DNA of 64,000 nt, from the NCBI GenBank assembly GCA_001782805.1, contig MFPT01000002.1, positions 1 through 64,000 of the forward strand. Reading direction: 5' to 3'. The position numbers were made by a program, and so were the translations under genes. This DNA is from Candidatus Magasanikbacteria bacterium RIFCSPHIGHO2_01_FULL_41_23 (lineage in GTDB: Bacteria > Patescibacteria > ABY1 > Magasanikbacterales > UBA922). The notes under the pieces were generated by a model. That model did no database searches. It was not told where the DNA came from and saw only the letters and a list, made by a program, of their open reading frames with translations. Of this stretch, positions 43,009-50,846 are shown piece after piece. Within the stretch, counting starts at the first letter, position 1. Every line of letters begins with the position of its first letter.

Positions 43009-43709
43009 AGCCGATTATTGTCATACCAACTTACAATGAACGGGCAAACATTATTAAACTGATTCCGACCTTGTTTGCTTTAAAAATTCCCGAACTTCAA
43101 GTTATAATTGTTGATGATAATTCTCCGGATGAAACCGCTCATGAGGTTGAAATTTTGCAAGACAAATTTCCCGTGCATCTTATTAAACGCTTACGCAAAT
43201 TGGGTTTGGGTACTGCCTATTTGACTGGATTTAAAAAAGCTTTGGCTCTGAACGCGGATATTATATTTGAAATGGACGCGGATTTTTCGCATGATCCGGC
43301 TGATGTGCCGCGACTGATTGACGCACTTGTTAAATTAGAGGGAGCGGAATTGGCCATTGGATCGCGGCGAGTAGATGGCGGAAAAATTATTGGTTGGAAT
43401 ATACGACGACATTGTACCAGTTTCATTGCCATGACTATAGCACGCATCATGCTTGGGCTTAAAACAAAAGATGTCACTTCCGGTTTTCGCGCGTATCGTC
43501 GGCCAGTATTGGAAGCAATTTTAAAGCAAAGTATTACCAGCAATGGTTACGCGTTTCAGGAAGAGATGTTATTTCACGCGGAAAAAATGAACTGGAAAAT
43601 TATTGAAATACCAGTAACATTTATTGATCGTAAAATCGGCCAGTCAAAATTAAGCACTGCGGATATTTTGGAATTTTTTAGGGTGATGTGGCGATTAAGG
43701 AAGCAGTAA
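43005..43709 (+). CDS. Polyprenol-phosphate mannosyltransferase-like GT2
   Basis: A 234-residue GT2 enzyme of the DPM1 group: IVIPTYNERANI, VDDNSPDETA, GLGTAYLTGFKKAL, MDADFSHDPADVPRL and GSRRVDGGKIIGW, plus SGFRAYRR. Such enzymes make polyprenyl-phosphate-mannose (or glucose) used by membrane glycosyltransferases for surface glycans. No C-terminal membrane domain, so a soluble type. It overlaps folD by four bases. Confidence 0.92.
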   Translation: MKPIIVIPTYNERANIIKLIPTLFALKIPELQVIIVDDNSPDETAHEVEILQDKFPVHLIKRLRKLGLGTAYLTGFKKALALNADIIFEMDADFSHDPADVPRLIDALVKLEGAELAIGSRRVDGGKIIGWNIRRHCTSFIAMTIARIMLGLKTKDVTSGFRAYRRPVLEAILKQSITSNGYAFQEEMLFHAEKMNWKIIEIPVTFIDRKIGQSKLSTADILEFFRVMWRLRKQ

Positions 43710-43740
43710 CAAGTAAAATTTTGGATACATAAAATTTACT

Positions 43741-43890
43741 TAAATTTTGAATAAGCAAAAATATTTGTCACCAAAACTCGTCCGTCTTTCAATCTAGTTT
43801 GCGGATATTCATTTTATTATTATTTATAAGACCGATTGAAAGCGGCCTCAAACAGTTGGTGCCTAAATATTTTTGCTTATTCAAAATTTA
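43741..43890. repeat. Large terminal inverted repeat element
   Basis: The left arm starts TAAATTTTGAATAAGCAAAA (43741) and its complement ends at 43890. The first 26 bases pair perfectly; after a small mismatch six more pair (CACCAA/TTGGTG). The 81-base interior has CTTTCAATC/GATTGAAAG and GTTTG/CAAAC in crossing order, which would allow a pseudoknot. The right arm contains the dus stop codon. ACT flanks both ends, a possible 3-bp target duplication. It could be a MITE-like element, a bidirectional terminator or a structured RNA. Confidence 0.7.
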
Positions 43891-44847
43891 ACTCAACTTT
43901 TCTAATATATTCTCTAATTCTGAGAACGTACTAATTCGCACCAATTGAACACGAATTTCTTTTATCCCAGGAATTTCAAATCCAATTTTATTCGTTTTAA
44001 AATACCATGCCAAATGTTTACGAAAAGTTACCAATCCCCTTTCTCCATATTGGGCAATGTGCAAACGCGCGTGATTAAGGACAACCAGACAGCGTTCTGC
44101 CAAGCTGATTATTTGAGGATTGTTTATTTGATTAAAAAACCAGGGATTGCCGAGTGCGCCGCGCGCAATTAAAACACCATCAGCCTTGGTTATGGCAAGC
44201 GCTTCCACAACTTGTGACGGCTCATGAATATCACCATTTGCGAGTAGTGGCACGCGCGCGATGGTTTTGGCCTCGGCGATTCGTGCCCAATCGCTCACGC
44301 CACTATAGCCCTGTGCCTTCGTGCGACCGTGAATGGTAATTAAATTTGCTCCGGCATCTTCAATTACCGGAATAAAAGTTTTGAAATCATCAGGATCATT
44401 CCAGCCCAAACGAATTTTGACAGAAAGTGGGGTTTCTCCAATCGCGTTTTTCACCTCACGAATTATATTCGCGGCTCGTTCCGGTTCTTTCATCAAGGCG
44501 CAACCATTGAAATTACTGGTAATTTTATACACCGGACAGCCCATATTGATGTCAATGCCTTCGGGATTGGCATGCTCCATAATAATTGCGGCCGCGCGCG
44601 CCATTGTAAGAGGATCCGAACCAAAAATTTGCTGAACAATCGGTCGTTCGCCAACAACAAAATCCGTCATCCCCAAGGTTTTGACATTGTCGCGCACTAC
44701 GGCTTCGCTGGAAACCATTTCGCGAAAGACCACATCAGCTCCGCCAATTTGGCGAACAATTTGACAAAACGCCGAATCAGTCATGTCGGCCATGGGCGAG
44801 AGTGCAAGGATGGGTTTATTTTTTTGGACGATGTCGTTGATCCACAT
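43888..44847 (-). CDS. dus: tRNA-dihydrouridine synthase
   Basis: A 319-residue flavoenzyme (DusB-like) reducing uridines in tRNA D-loops. Seen: the N-terminal LALSPMADMTDSAFCQIV, INMGCPVYKITSNFNGCALM with the catalytic Cys, SVKIRLGW, ITIHGRTKAQGYSG, LLANGDIHEP and GVLIARGALGNPW. The C-terminal helical tRNA-binding domain is present. Its 3' end is built into the large inverted repeat. Confidence 0.95.
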   Translation of the reverse strand: MWINDIVQKNKPILALSPMADMTDSAFCQIVRQIGGADVVFREMVSSEAVVRDNVKTLGMTDFVVGERPIVQQIFGSDPLTMARAAAIIMEHANPEGIDINMGCPVYKITSNFNGCALMKEPERAANIIREVKNAIGETPLSVKIRLGWNDPDDFKTFIPVIEDAGANLITIHGRTKAQGYSGVSDWARIAEAKTIARVPLLANGDIHEPSQVVEALAITKADGVLIARGALGNPWFFNQINNPQIISLAERCLVVLNHARLHIAQYGERGLVTFRKHLAWYFKTNKIGFEIPGIKEIRVQLVRISTFSELENILEKLS

Positions 44848-44880
44848 ATATAAAACAGTTCATTCCACCTGTCTAAAAAA

Positions 44881-46017
44881 TCAAACAATAAAATCAATCA
44901 TATTTCCTCGAGTAATCGTCTCAAAACTCGCGCCCGGATAGGCCGTTGTCCAATCAGACGGCGGACGACCGGATTTATTTCCCCATTTGAATTCATAGCC
45001 AAACAATTTGCCATCTCGTTCTTCCACCCAATCAATTTCTTTTTGGTCATAAGTTCGCCAAAAATAATTATTGGCGTAGAGTCCGGAGTATGATTGTTTT
45101 TTTATCCTCTCCATGACTAGATAATTTTCCCAAAGCAGACCAACATCATCGCGCACAGACAGCGGATTAAAATTATTAATCAACGCGTTTCGTACACCCG
45201 TATCATAAAAATAATAACGCGACATTTTGGTTACTTCTTTGCGCAAATTCCGGCTAAAACCACGAACATTCACTATAACAAAAGCCTTCTCCAATAAATC
45301 GAGATACTTGGCAACAGTCTGTTTATTCATCCCCAAACTGGTTCCAATTTCAGACATAGATACCTCCTTGCCAATCTGATAGGCCAGCAATGTAAGAAGG
45401 TCGCGTATTTTTTTGGCGTTGCGAATATTTTCCAATTCTAAAATATCTTTAAATAAATAGGAATTGACCAATTCGTGCAGATATTCCTCCTGACGCGTAC
45501 GGTCATTAATACTAAATAATTCCGGATAACACCCAAAGACCAATAAATCCTCCAATGATTCCTGAAAGTATTCCAAACCTTTGGTTTCAATTATTTCCGC
45601 GGCCGAAATGGGGAATAAGTTAACGATTTTTTGGCGACCGGTCAATGGTTCCCCGACCTGACGCGCCAGGCTGAATGAAGCTGAACCGCTGGCGATAACT
45701 GACACATCTGGAAAATTATCAACAATAATTTTTAAACTCTGCCCAATTTGGGGAATTTTCTGCGCTTCATCAATGATAATGACTTTGCTATCACCAACAA
45801 ACCGCCTTAATGATTCTATATTCTGAACTGAAAGCGTGGCTTGAACTACGGTTGTTTCTCCGTTGACTATTTTAATGTGCTCTCTAGCCTCGTGATTCTG
45901 GATAAATTCATTAAGCAAAGTTGTCTTGCCCACGCGACGCGGTCCGTACAGCAAAATAACCTTTCCCGGCTGAAGTTTGTCGGCAAGCAATTTTTTGGCT
46001 AATCTATTGATTATCAT
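44881..46017 (-). CDS. AAA_14/DUF4143 ATPase
   Basis: A 378-residue protein with an AAA-type ATPase domain (Walker A YGPRRVGKTTLL, about 24-36; Walker B VIIIDEAQKIP) and a C-terminal DUF4143 module with a winged-helix middle and a PD-(D/E)xK-like end (KEIDWVEERDGKLFGYEFKW). Such genes are scattered in archaea and bacteria, often as accessory or mobile-associated loci; the role is unknown. A 48-bp palindrome containing the -10 element lies directly upstream and suggests autoregulation. Confidence 0.87.
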   Translation of the reverse strand: MIINRLAKKLLADKLQPGKVILLYGPRRVGKTTLLNEFIQNHEAREHIKIVNGETTVVQATLSVQNIESLRRFVGDSKVIIIDEAQKIPQIGQSLKIIVDNFPDVSVIASGSASFSLARQVGEPLTGRQKIVNLFPISAAEIIETKGLEYFQESLEDLLVFGCYPELFSINDRTRQEEYLHELVNSYLFKDILELENIRNAKKIRDLLTLLAYQIGKEVSMSEIGTSLGMNKQTVAKYLDLLEKAFVIVNVRGFSRNLRKEVTKMSRYYFYDTGVRNALINNFNPLSVRDDVGLLWENYLVMERIKKQSYSGLYANNYFWRTYDQKEIDWVEERDGKLFGYEFKWGNKSGRPPSDWTTAYPGASFETITRGNMIDFIV

Positions 46018-46020
46018 ACC

Positions 46021-46068
46021 GAATTTAGTTAAATAAAGACATTATAATGACCTTATTTTACTAAATTC
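46021..46068. promoter_or_regulatory. 48-bp palindrome over the AAA_14 promoter
   Basis: The two 24-base half-sites (GAATTTAGT...ATTA) match at 21 of 24 positions about a centre at 46044.5. The centre ATTATAAT contains a TATAAT -10 for the minus-strand ATPase gene, whose ATG is 24 bases away. A dimeric DNA-binding protein, possibly the ATPase's own winged helix, could bind here. Confidence 0.7.
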
Positions 46069-46118
46069 AGATATTTATGTCAATAGCGCAACTTGGGTAG
46101 AGCTTTCGAGGTATACAT

Positions 46119-46159
46119 ACCCCCCACTTGCATTTGGCAAATAGTTTCTGTGTATAACT
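46119..46159 (+). repeat. Direct repeat, copy 1 (C-run plus DnaA-box-like site)
   Basis: A C-run followed by ACTTGCATTTGGCAAATAG and TTTCTGTGTATAACT. Copy 2 is at 50722-50766; the 34 bases after the C-run agree at 27 positions. TGTGTATAA (46149-46157) is the complement of TTATACACA, an exact TTATNCACA DnaA-box match. Confidence 0.65.
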
Positions 46160-46175
46160 CCACGAATAACAAAAT

Positions 46176-46203
46176 TTGATCCAATTCCTTAATATGGTAT
46201 AAT
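46176..46203 (+). promoter_or_regulatory. Promoter of the Fic gene
   Basis: TTGATC (46176-46181), 16-base spacer, TATAAT (46198-46203) with an extended TGG just before it. Start about 46210, leader about 29 bases. Confidence 0.7.
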
Positions 46204-46238
46204 CTCAATAATTAACTAAACCATGTTAAGCATTTCTT

Positions 46239-47192
46239 ATGAATTATTTACCATCAATCACAAAAATCCGTTTGGAAGAAAAATTGGCCAAACTGAATAA
46301 ACTTCGTCCTTTACCAAATTCTTCGGTACAAAAACTGCGAGAAAAATTTCAGATTGAAATGACTTACAATTCAAACGCGATTGAAGGCAACTCTTTAACT
46401 TTAAAGGAGACTTTTTTAGTTATTAACGAGGGTATTACGGTAAAAGGAAAACCTTTAAAAGATCATTTGGAGGCGAAAGATCATCATGCCGCGCTGGAAT
46501 ATCTTTATGACTTGATAGATAAAGACAAAAAGCACACTGTTTCTGAAATGCTCATAAAAAATTTGCACCAAATTATTTTACAGGAAACTGACAGAGAGTG
46601 GGCTGGTCGGTACCGAAACGCCAATGTAATTATTGGCGGAGCCAAGCATACTCCACCCGATGCTCTGCAAGTACCACAAAAAATGCGTGATTTAATTAGC
46701 TGGCTTATTTCACAAAAAAATAAAATAAATATTATTGAACTAGCTGCTTTACTACACCACAAACTAGTACACATTCATCCTTTTTTTGACGGCAATGGCA
46801 GAACTGCACGCTTGACCATGAACCTATTTCTTATGCAAGCCGGATATCCGTTGGTGGTAATTATGAAAACCGACCGAAAAAAATATTATGACGTGCTGGA
46901 TAAAGCGGATAGTGGCGTATATGAACCACTCCTAAAATTTATTGCTCGCTCAATAGAACGTTCGCTGGATATTTATCTAAAAACGTTAACTCCGGCAACC
47001 ACAAAACAGGAAAAATTTATTTCATTGACTGAAATATCCAAAATTACTCCGTTTTCCGCCAAATATCTAAACTTACTAGCAAGACAAGGAAAACTGGAAG
47101 CATACAAAGAAGGGAGGAATTGGTTAACTTCAAAAGAAGCGATTGAACGGTATTTAAAAAATAGGACAAGACAAAGAAAAATTATAAAATAA
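46239..47192 (+). CDS. Fic family protein (class II, N-terminal inhibitory motif)
   Basis: A 317-residue Fic enzyme that would transfer AMP (or another nucleotide moiety) to a target protein. Core motif is HPFFDGNGR (His180 to Arg188). An N-terminal inhibitory helix carries SNAIEG (Ser45 to Gly50), matching (S/T)xxxE(G/N), so activity is self-restrained by Glu49. A C-terminal winged-helix-like module (LTEISKITPFSAKYLNLLA) is typical of stand-alone Fic regulators. The target is unknown. Codon use is like the neighbours. Confidence 0.92.
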   Translation: MNYLPSITKIRLEEKLAKLNKLRPLPNSSVQKLREKFQIEMTYNSNAIEGNSLTLKETFLVINEGITVKGKPLKDHLEAKDHHAALEYLYDLIDKDKKHTVSEMLIKNLHQIILQETDREWAGRYRNANVIIGGAKHTPPDALQVPQKMRDLISWLISQKNKINIIELAALLHHKLVHIHPFFDGNGRTARLTMNLFLMQAGYPLVVIMKTDRKKYYDVLDKADSGVYEPLLKFIARSIERSLDIYLKTLTPATTKQEKFISLTEISKITPFSAKYLNLLARQGKLEAYKEGRNWLTSKEAIERYLKNRTRQRKIIK

Positions 47193-47231
47193 ATGATCCA
47201 CTTAACAGATAAAAAATGTCTTATTATTTAT

Positions 47232-47369
47232 CTAACTTTGGTTTAATTTGCCATGTAATGCCTGTATTGATGCTCCTTGACTGTGAAGTTTTTCCGCTAA
47301 TTCCAATACCTGATTTACATCGAGATCATCACTCAACACTTTACCAATAGAATAAATTATTAAAGCCAA
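47232..47369 (-). pseudogene. Possible short gene or gene fragment, 45 residues
   Basis: On the minus strand a TTG at 47369 opens a 45-residue frame ending KLNQS before TAG. It reads SIGKVLSDDLDVNQVLEL then AEKLHSQGASIQALHGK, an amphipathic helical pattern. No ATG or ribosome site is visible and a 16-bp hairpin lies just upstream, so it looks like the 3' remnant of a gene or a tiny protein. The rest of 47193-47445 is that hairpin and AT-rich filler. Confidence 0.35.
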
Positions 47370-47376
47370 CTATAAA

Positions 47377-47414
47377 TATAATTAACCACCGGAAACGACC
47401 GGTGGTTAATTATA
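47377..47414. terminator. Perfect 16-bp hairpin, end of the phosphoesterase operon
   Basis: TATAATTAACCACCGG and CCGGTGGTTAATTATA enclose AAACGA. It lies 31 bases past the last stop of the minus-strand operon. A terminal T-run is weak, so it may also be an RNA-stabilising stem. Confidence 0.7.
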
Positions 47415-47445
47415 GATTTATTTAGCTTAAGAAATTAGAAGAAAA

Positions 47446-47820
47446 TTAATCCTTATGAACCTCGTTCATCTTCAATTGTTTAGCAATTTCAATCCAGATA
47501 TCGGGTTTAATTATAGAGAGAATTTCACTTACTGAAAGAGGAGGTAATTTAGATTTTTCAAGCTTGACTTTTAACCTTCTCAGTTTATCGCTAAGTTTAG
47601 TTGGATCATCCAATGAATATAAAGAATACCGCTCATCTTCTATTGAACTGGATCTCAATAAATCATCTTCACTCTCTGAATAATCAATTGATCCTCCAAT
47701 CTGGAGGATAGCCCACATAACATCACCTGACGCAGCTTTTTCAATGATATTTTTTGCCTCGGCACACTGACCGTCCATGTGATGTCCGGTCGTACAAACT
47801 TTACAAAGTGATTCTGGCAT
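47446..47820 (-). CDS. Small Cys-containing hypothetical protein
   Basis: A 124-residue acidic protein. The N-terminus CKVCTTGHHMDGQC gives a CxxC-x4-HH-x4-C zinc-binding-like cluster. The rest is helical and charged with no known motif. It is the last gene of the 47.4-50.6 kb minus-strand operon, 33 bases after another Cys-cluster protein whose N-terminus is similar in layout. Confidence 0.6.
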   Translation of the reverse strand: MPESLCKVCTTGHHMDGQCAEAKNIIEKAASGDVMWAILQIGGSIDYSESEDDLLRSSSIEDERYSLYSLDDPTKLSDKLRRLKVKLEKSKLPPLSVSEILSIIKPDIWIEIAKQLKMNEVHKD

Positions 47821-47853
47821 AAAATTAATTTTTACTTAGTTAATTATTAAAAT

Positions 47854-48324
47854 TTATTTTTTCTCTTCACTAAAATATCGTCTGTGAATTTCTGCGATTT
47901 TATTCGCCCATTTTCTCTCTAGCTTTGGCATTTCTTCTTTGTACATTGTAAAAGGATCTTTAAAGTAATTAGGCTCATCAAAATCCCAATCGTCTCGATG
48001 TACTTTTTCGTCTAAACGATCTAATTCTTCTTGATGAGTTTCGTCCATCGAACTAAGATCTTGCCTATCTTGCAGTTTACATTGTTCGCAATCCTTACGA
48101 AAAATCATATGAGAACAGTTTGCTTCAAAATCATCGCCTTTTTGCCATTCTAACAAATCTTCTTTTTGTCTTGCAAGACGATCAAGCATTGCAGTTCTAA
48201 CAGTTTGGATTTGTTCCTCTTTTTTATTTTTCCGTTCTTCGGCAGAAATTCTGGATCCCTGATGACAGGTTGTACAACTAACGCTGGACATTCCATGCGG
48301 ACATGGTTTAAATCGGTCAGACAT
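47854..48324 (-). CDS. Hypothetical protein with two zinc-knuckle-like clusters
   Basis: A 156-residue protein with CPHGMSSVSCTTCH at the N-terminus and CSHMIFRKDCEQCK near residue 70: two C-x-H-x7-C-x2-C repeats. The pattern suggests two small zinc sites with long charged helices between and after. ATG 48324 (MSDRFKPCPHG) is preferred over an upstream ATG that adds a hydrophobic ten-residue piece. Possible nucleic-acid or protein adaptor in the operon with the 2H- and DHH-like enzymes. Confidence 0.6.
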   Translation of the reverse strand: MSDRFKPCPHGMSSVSCTTCHQGSRISAEERKNKKEEQIQTVRTAMLDRLARQKEDLLEWQKGDDFEANCSHMIFRKDCEQCKLQDRQDLSSMDETHQEELDRLDEKVHRDDWDFDEPNYFKDPFTMYKEEMPKLERKWANKIAEIHRRYFSEEKK

Positions 48325-48354
48325 AAAATGAAATATAATAAGTAAATAAACCAA

Positions 48355-49272
48355 CTATCTATTTTTCGCTTCCTCCAAAATTTTCTTCACTTCAATTGTT
48401 ATTGCTCCAAACCTGCCTCCCAGAGCATTAGGATTAGTCTCAACAATTTTTAATAAATTAGGAATATCCGCCTCAACGATAAGTTGAGCGTCAATGAGTT
48501 TTTGAATGCATACTTGCTCCACAATCTCCATATTATAACTTACTGCGACTCGTTTGTCTTTATTTTCCTGTGGTTTTGGAGCTGCCGGTTTTTCTTCCTC
48601 CGGATCCGGTTCATTGAAACCTCCAAATTCTATCGTTGGGACAGTAATAGATGTGAGTGATGGATCGGGTTGTTTTTCGATCGGCGTCTTCACCTCTAAT
48701 CTTTTGGGACTTAATGGTTTATCAGGTAGAGGTCTCTCTCCAATCTTCTTATAATGGATGTCATTATTAATAAAACCAAGGGTGATGTGAAAATCCTTCC
48801 TTTCTAAACCAAGGCACTCGCGAAAAGCCGTAGCTTCAGGAATCTCAATAGCAACAAAACAAACTTTTTTGTCTTTATCGGCTTTTACCATTCCCGGCTG
48901 GCTTCCATCGATATACCCGACTCCATTCACTTTTACCGGCGACTGACCACTTTGCAACTGACTGGACAAGCGATTAAGTTGCTCAATCTGCTCATCTGTC
49001 AGCCTACTCAAAATTCCCTTTTCTTGCTGTTCAATAATCGTTACATGAAATTTGCCTCTTGACTTAAACGGCAGAGACATTTTTGCTTGCATCGTCTCTA
49101 GTGTTGGAGTCAAATCCGTATTAACTGTTATTTCAATGGACTTCATGCGAGCCAAACTCTCGCGCGTGAGCTCAGCTAATTTTGGTGCAAAATCCGATAC
49201 CGAAGAAGTTAATGGCTGCTCTGGTTTAATAATTGCTAGAGACTCTGAAATTGGTCGTGTGACTTCAGGCAT
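48355..49272 (-). CDS. 2H phosphoesterase-like protein
   Basis: A 305-residue protein. The two HxT motifs of the 2H phosphoesterase superfamily are present in a plausible spacing: KFHVTIIE (His76, Thr78) and DFHITLGF (His162, Thr164), each in a hydrophobic strand. Relatives open 2',3'-cyclic phosphates, ligate RNA or degrade cyclic oligonucleotides. A Pro/Lys/Glu-rich linker (200-250) leads to a helical C-terminal domain of about 55 residues (LIDAQLIVEADIPNLLKIV). It follows the DHH-like gene by ten bases. Confidence 0.7.
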   Translation of the reverse strand: MPEVTRPISESLAIIKPEQPLTSSVSDFAPKLAELTRESLARMKSIEITVNTDLTPTLETMQAKMSLPFKSRGKFHVTIIEQQEKGILSRLTDEQIEQLNRLSSQLQSGQSPVKVNGVGYIDGSQPGMVKADKDKKVCFVAIEIPEATAFRECLGLERKDFHITLGFINNDIHYKKIGERPLPDKPLSPKRLEVKTPIEKQPDPSLTSITVPTIEFGGFNEPDPEEEKPAAPKPQENKDKRVAVSYNMEIVEQVCIQKLIDAQLIVEADIPNLLKIVETNPNALGGRFGAITIEVKKILEEAKNR

Positions 49273-49282
49273 AGATAGTACA

Positions 49283-50644
49283 TTATTTTGAAAAAAAATT
49301 CGTTACGACTCGCCTAAAATCTTCTGCATTCAACAATGAGGTTTTTGACGCTGCTATCAAACTTCCGCCTGCTACACAAACAGTTGGATCTCCAATTCCG
49401 AGATATTCTTTTCCGGGCCGAAGAGTCGTCCATGTTTTTAATAACTTTGTTTCTTCTTCACTGAGAGTGCCCTCTTTTTCCTTTTGTCGCAACGAAAGCA
49501 ATATAGGCTCACGTTTTTCGCGTTCAGCGTCATTAAATATAGCTTCAAGGGATGTGAGATCAAACAAATCAAGTGACTCCACCTTCATACCGATATCATA
49601 ATTATCTCCACCTTTTTTACGATCCTGACCCGCATAAACCGCCACAATCGTTTCTGGTGGCATCCGCATGTAAGCCATGTTGGTCACCGCAAGAGGACTT
49701 AATTTTGTCTGCCCAAAAATCAGGAGTGTAACTTCCAAATTTGCCCCCTCCTTTGTTCTGATGGTCACACGACGTTGTTCAGCGGATTCAAACTCTTGAT
49801 TAAATGCCTCGACATCTGTCAAGGATTTTTCACGTCCAATTCTTAATAATTCTTTGAATTCATCTGAAAATGTCAACCCATTTGTTGTATCAAGATCTTC
49901 GAAATTAATCTGAAATCCTTCAGATTCTGCTTTTGCACACGCATTAAAAATCGCAAACATTTGTGTGATCAGCTCGCCATGAAATTGTTCGCTCACCGCT
50001 TTCGAGCGTCCTGCCTTTTCTTCTTTTGGAATTTCTGCAGAACGCCAAATCGCGCCAATCGCTGCGTGCATTTTATCAAAAAGAACATTTTTTAGGCTTC
50101 CGAAATAGCCGGGTAAACTTTTAATAAATCGTTGCGGATCCGTTTCGCCAAAGCGTCCATAGTCCACAAGATTCACAATTTCTCCCAATTTTTGTGTAAA
50201 TTTTGGAAGACCGCTCACGGATCGTGTGTCCACAAGAATTTTTGTGAGATATGTCGCCGTGATTGAATCAAGATCACTGTCAATATGACCGCTCACCCCT
50301 TTTATGTTTTTTTCTTGGATTAGAGCCAAAACCTCATCCGGGAAATCCGCGACCATTTTCGCCGCACAACGTCGAGTCCCGCCTTCTGGCATCTCTAATA
50401 CAGACGCATCAACACCATGATGGTCAATAATTCCATTTCGAATCGTCCAGCGATAAATTTCATCAACTTCTTCCGGAGTTTGAGGAGAACGCATTTCCAA
50501 AGGTGGAATAATCGGTTGGCCAGTATCAACCACGACCACATCGGGAGACAAGCCTTCGGCACGTCCCGCTTTTTGCACACTAGCAAAACAATTTTCCGGA
50601 CTCGTTGGCCTCACTTCCATTTCAGGTGTTTCTGTATCTCGCAT
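49283..50644 (-). CDS. DHH-like phosphoesterase
   Basis: A 453-residue soluble protein. GIIDHHGVD gives Asp74-His75-His76, and VSGHIDSDLDSITATY gives His120, Asp122, Asp124 and Asp126; with VVVVDTGQP (Asp40) these resemble the metal motifs of DHH phosphoesterases (RecJ, NrnA, GdpP). In ordinary members the HxDxD motif precedes DHH, so the order here is reversed, perhaps a permutation or a divergent family. The C-terminal part (IFGQTKLSPLAVTNMAYM to GDPTVCVAGGSLIAA) could be a DHHA1-like substrate domain. Head of a four-gene operon. Confidence 0.65.
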   Translation of the reverse strand: MRDTETPEMEVRPTSPENCFASVQKAGRAEGLSPDVVVVDTGQPIIPPLEMRSPQTPEEVDEIYRWTIRNGIIDHHGVDASVLEMPEGGTRRCAAKMVADFPDEVLALIQEKNIKGVSGHIDSDLDSITATYLTKILVDTRSVSGLPKFTQKLGEIVNLVDYGRFGETDPQRFIKSLPGYFGSLKNVLFDKMHAAIGAIWRSAEIPKEEKAGRSKAVSEQFHGELITQMFAIFNACAKAESEGFQINFEDLDTTNGLTFSDEFKELLRIGREKSLTDVEAFNQEFESAEQRRVTIRTKEGANLEVTLLIFGQTKLSPLAVTNMAYMRMPPETIVAVYAGQDRKKGGDNYDIGMKVESLDLFDLTSLEAIFNDAEREKREPILLSLRQKEKEGTLSEEETKLLKTWTTLRPGKEYLGIGDPTVCVAGGSLIAASKTSLLNAEDFRRVVTNFFSK

Positions 50645-50721
50645 AACTATATTATAAAAAATATTATAATCTAACAGAGAATATACAAAATTCTAAAACT
50701 CAAATTCTTCACTTATAGTTT

Positions 50722-50766
50722 ACCCCCCCCCCACCTGCTTTCAGCAAATATTTACTGTGCATAACT
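50722..50766 (+). repeat. Direct repeat, copy 2
   Basis: A longer C-run, then ACCTGCTTTCAGCAAATA and TTTACTGTGCATAACT, matching copy 1 at 46119-46159 in the same orientation. TGTGCATAA (50756-50764) and a second TGTGCATAA (50783-50791) are complements of TTATGCACA, both TTATNCACA DnaA-box matches. Confidence 0.65.
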
Positions 50767-50797
50767 TATGTAAATAATTCCATGTGCATAAGTCCAT

Positions 50798-50826
50798 TTG
50801 ACAAGGATTTTTTTTATGTTTACACT
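50798..50826 (+). promoter_or_regulatory. Promoter of the B12 locus
   Basis: TTGACA (50798-50803), 17-base spacer, TACACT (50821-50826); start about 50833, fourteen bases before the riboswitch P1 stem. Confidence 0.75.
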
Positions 50827-50846
50827 TTCATTACAATTTATCCTCA

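Noticed and set aside
44881..47192. Transposon or prophage made of the AAA_14 and Fic genes
   Set aside because: No transposase, integrase or clear target duplication was found; both are ordinary accessory genes in many genomes.
50719..50768. CRISPR-like or origin-like region
   Set aside because: There are only two distant copies of the repeat block and three DnaA-box-like 9-mers; no spacer array, no dnaA/dnaN and no AT-rich unwinding region.
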